A DNA stretch of 15,397 bases from JBHHYR01 sp046757585. GTDB taxonomy: Bacteria; Desulfobacterota; Binatia; HRBIN30. The notes below the pieces were generated by a model. The model was not told the DNA's origin, made no database searches, and saw only the letters and a program-made list of their open reading frames with translations. A program made the translations under genes and the position numbers. The stretch lies in the NCBI GenBank assembly GCA_046757585.1, contig JBHHYR010000082.1, forward strand, positions 1 through 15,397, given 5' to 3'. Positions 13,915 to 15,397 of the stretch are shown here, in pieces (position 1 is the first letter of the stretch; every line of letters begins with the position of its first letter).

Positions 13915-14589
13915 ATGCGGCAAACGGGGAGAACACTGAGGTGGATAGCGCTGGCGTCGGTTCTTGTGCTCTGCGCCGTCCCGTCACTGGGGCAAGTGAA
14001 CACGTCGGTCGTTTTCGACAGCTTTGGGGTTGCCACATCCGATTGGCGAGTGGATTTCCTCAGCCGCACCTCGACTGCAGATCTTGACGGGGCGGGCGGG
14101 GTCGCCTGCTGAGCCGTGTGGTGCTACCGCGTCACGGCTCTTCAGACGACGACAACGTCGCCTGGCGAGTGGACTCATCTCAGCATCGGAATTCCCGACA
14201 AAAAGCCCTACACATCAGTCGAGGCTCTGATCGAAGGGAGCATGACGGTCAGCAAGTTCGACTCGGACTACAGTAAGAAACTGCGGTCGAGTGGCGGGCC
14301 TCTGATGATGCGAGGCGCGGAGTGGAACAACGAGGGTGATCATCTCGTCACGAAAGATGAGTTCGCCGACTTCTGCTTTACGGGGCCGTACGCGAACATC
14401 ATCTCGGCGCCCATTGGAATGAAAGTAGACGGTGACCGGCTCTTCGACACGATCGCCGGCCCTGGGAAAGCCAAGTGTCCGCCGACGGCGCCGGCCCCGG
14501 CAGCGGGAGCCAGTGTGCTGGGGGTTGTCGCTTTGCTCCTGCTCGCGTTTGGCGTGTGGCGATCAGGACGCCGGGCAACTGCGACTTGA
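13915..14589 (+). pseudogene. Exported, C-terminally anchored protein interrupted by an in-frame TGA
   Basis: A single frame from the ATG at 13915 to the TGA at 14587-14589 (224 residues if read through) is broken only by a TGA at 14110-14112, codon 66. Before it: a clear signal peptide ('LRWIALASVLVLCAVPSLGQ') and the start of the mature protein. After it the same frame stays protein-like: 'YRVTAL', 'GEWTHLSIGIPDKKPY', 'FADFCFTGPYANIISAPIGM', a Pro/Ala linker, then a hydrophobic helix and 'WRSGRR', like C-terminal sorting anchors of the IPTL/PEP-CTERM kind. The local context is Cys-[TGA]-Ala-Val-Trp-Cys. A perfect 8-bp hairpin starts within the TGA. Options are a nonsense mutation (for example from TGG), a sequence error, or selenocysteine/readthrough decoding. 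A restart at the ATG-less 3' part would lack a signal peptide. Function unknown. Confidence 0.65.
14111..14140 (+). promoter_or_regulatory. Hairpin starting within the in-frame TGA (SECIS-like candidate)
   Basis: Perfect 8-bp stem GAGCCGTG/CACGGCTC (14111-14118 with 14133-14140) around a 14-nt loop that itself holds GGT-GCT-ACC. It begins with the last two bases of the TGA at codon 66 of the exported-protein gene. Bacterial SECIS elements lie just 3' of the UGA, but the stem normally starts after it and needs a G in a small apical loop at a set distance; the fit here is partial. Confidence 0.3.
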
Positions 14590-14844
14590 ACGGTTGATAT
14601 CCGTCCCAAGGCTGCCCCGGGGATGGATGGTACTCTCAGCACGGTTCGCGCCGATCGCATTCGCGACCTGTAAGTCAATCGCACGGAGCGTACGATCGTT
14701 GCTGTAGAGTCTGCAGGGACCCATCCTGCTACTGACCGCGCCAGGGTACCCCGTTCTGACCGGATCATCTGCCCCGCTCGCTGCACGCTCGGAAGCGAAA
14801 ATCACAGTGAGTCGCCCCGCCGGCACTCAGCCGGCTCTCGTCCT

Positions 14845-15397
14845 TTATCGGCCGGCGCGAGCGGCGGGCTGCAGCATACGGGCCATGCCCTCGAAGAGGG
14901 CCGCCAAGCTCGCGGCGGCGTCCGCAGGCGTCTCGATGATGATGCCGCCCTTATCGGCGGGCCGGATCTCGAGCCGCGCGAAGAGGCGGGATACCTCGGA
15001 AGCGGACGGCAAGGCGTCCCGTGTGCCGATGCCACCGGCGGGTGATGCAGGGACCGGCTCCGGCGCTCGGGCCGCGTCCTCCGCTTCATCGGCAGCGCTC
15101 ACCAGCTCATCCATCTCGCGCTCCATCTGGTTCGCAACCGCATCCTCCGCTTCGGTTTCGTCGGGCAGCTCCGGTACGCTGACCGGCTCGACGATCTTCT
15201 CGAGCTGTCCGAGGAACGATCCCGAGCGATCGAAACGGATCTCGTCGCTGCCGCCGTCGAAGAGGCCGGCGAAGAGCGCCTTCTTATCAGACACCAGGCC
15301 GGCAATGCGCGACTCAATACTGGATTCGGTTACCAGGTTGTAGACGTCGATCGGGCGCCTCTGGCCCAGGCGGTAGATGCGGCCGATGCGCTGCTCC
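14845..15397 (-). CDS. SNF2-family DEAD/DEAH helicase, C-terminal part (gene continues past window end)
   Basis: The minus-strand frame is open from the window edge to the TAA at 14847-14845, giving about 183 residues. The first codons in the window encode the helicase motif VI region, 'EQRIGRIYRLGQRRPIDVYN', followed by 'LVTESSIESRIAGLVSDKKALFAGLF', the standard end of the SNF2/RapA second RecA domain. SNF2 proteins are dsDNA-translocating ATPases that remodel protein-DNA complexes. After the helicase core comes a tail with a strongly acidic, Ala/Pro-rich linker ('ETEAEDA', 'MEREMDELVSAADEAEDAA') and a final 'IIIETPADAAASLAALFEGMARML' helix. The tail is probably a flexible, species-variable extension. 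The N-terminal part and start lie outside the window. A frame start inside the window is not the true start because the helicase motif lies upstream of it. Confidence 0.92.
   Translation of the reverse strand, partial: EQRIGRIYRLGQRRPIDVYNLVTESSIESRIAGLVSDKKALFAGLFDGGSDEIRFDRSGSFLGQLEKIVEPVSVPELPDETEAEDAVANQMEREMDELVSAADEAEDAARAPEPVPASPAGGIGTRDALPSASEVSRLFARLEIRPADKGGIIIETPADAAASLAALFEGMARMLQPAARAGR

Noticed and set aside
14819..14835. GCCGGC-ACTCA-GCCGGC hairpin after the SNF2 helicase stop
   Set aside because: No T-run on the minus strand afterwards and each arm is a self-palindrome common in GC-rich DNA, so a terminator call is not supported.

Overview
The window is GC-rich bacterial DNA with Shine-Dalgarno sites, GTG and ATG starts, signal peptides and tightly packed genes. 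The gene mix (tandem CaiB/BaiF CoA-transferases, crotonase, FATP-like acyl-CoA synthetase, M20 amidohydrolase, SEC-C protein, SNF2 helicase) and the 'ccccctttg..aaaggggg' intergenic repeats suggest an uncultured soil or aquatic Gram-negative lineage of the Desulfobacterota/Binatota/deltaproteobacterial kind. That placement is inference only; no rRNA or marker gene is present.

Positions 1-9950 form a catabolic block bracketed by two direct copies of a ~200 bp repeat (1-207 and 9751-9950). Inside are: a two-gene CoA-transferase operon on the + strand (251-2725) whose first gene is disrupted by a stop codon and a frameshift; a polytopic membrane protein of unknown function (2901-3728, +); a minus-strand pair of a crotonase-fold protein and a small ABM-type protein (4790 to 3668); a divergent M20D amidohydrolase (4984-6183, +); and a minus-strand pair of a glucose-dehydrogenase-like Zn oxidoreductase (9366-8251) and an AMP-forming acyl-CoA synthetase (8140-6269). 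Together they look like a module that activates a carboxylic acid to its CoA ester, exchanges CoA between acids, and processes the acyl chain. The substrate cannot be read from the sequence.

Positions 9367-10263 hold no convincing gene. They carry the second repeat copy and, just after it, four stem-loops within about 160 nt, two of them bounded by GTAG...CTAC.

Positions 10264-13261 (minus strand) encode a 797-residue SEC-C metal-binding protein followed by a small four-helix membrane protein with a Met/His/Trp-rich loop. Divergent from these, on the + strand, are two exported proteins: a 145-residue one, and a second with signal peptide and C-terminal anchor whose reading frame is interrupted by an in-frame TGA that sits at the foot of a perfect 8-bp hairpin. 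The window ends inside the C-terminal part of a minus-strand SNF2-family helicase.

The most noteworthy items are the TGA-interrupted exported gene with its hairpin, the broken CoA-transferase subunit beside an intact partner, the crotonase protein lacking both usual catalytic glutamates, the stem-loop cluster, and the repeat-bracketed catabolic block. No CRISPR array, tRNA, rRNA or complete insertion sequence was seen.
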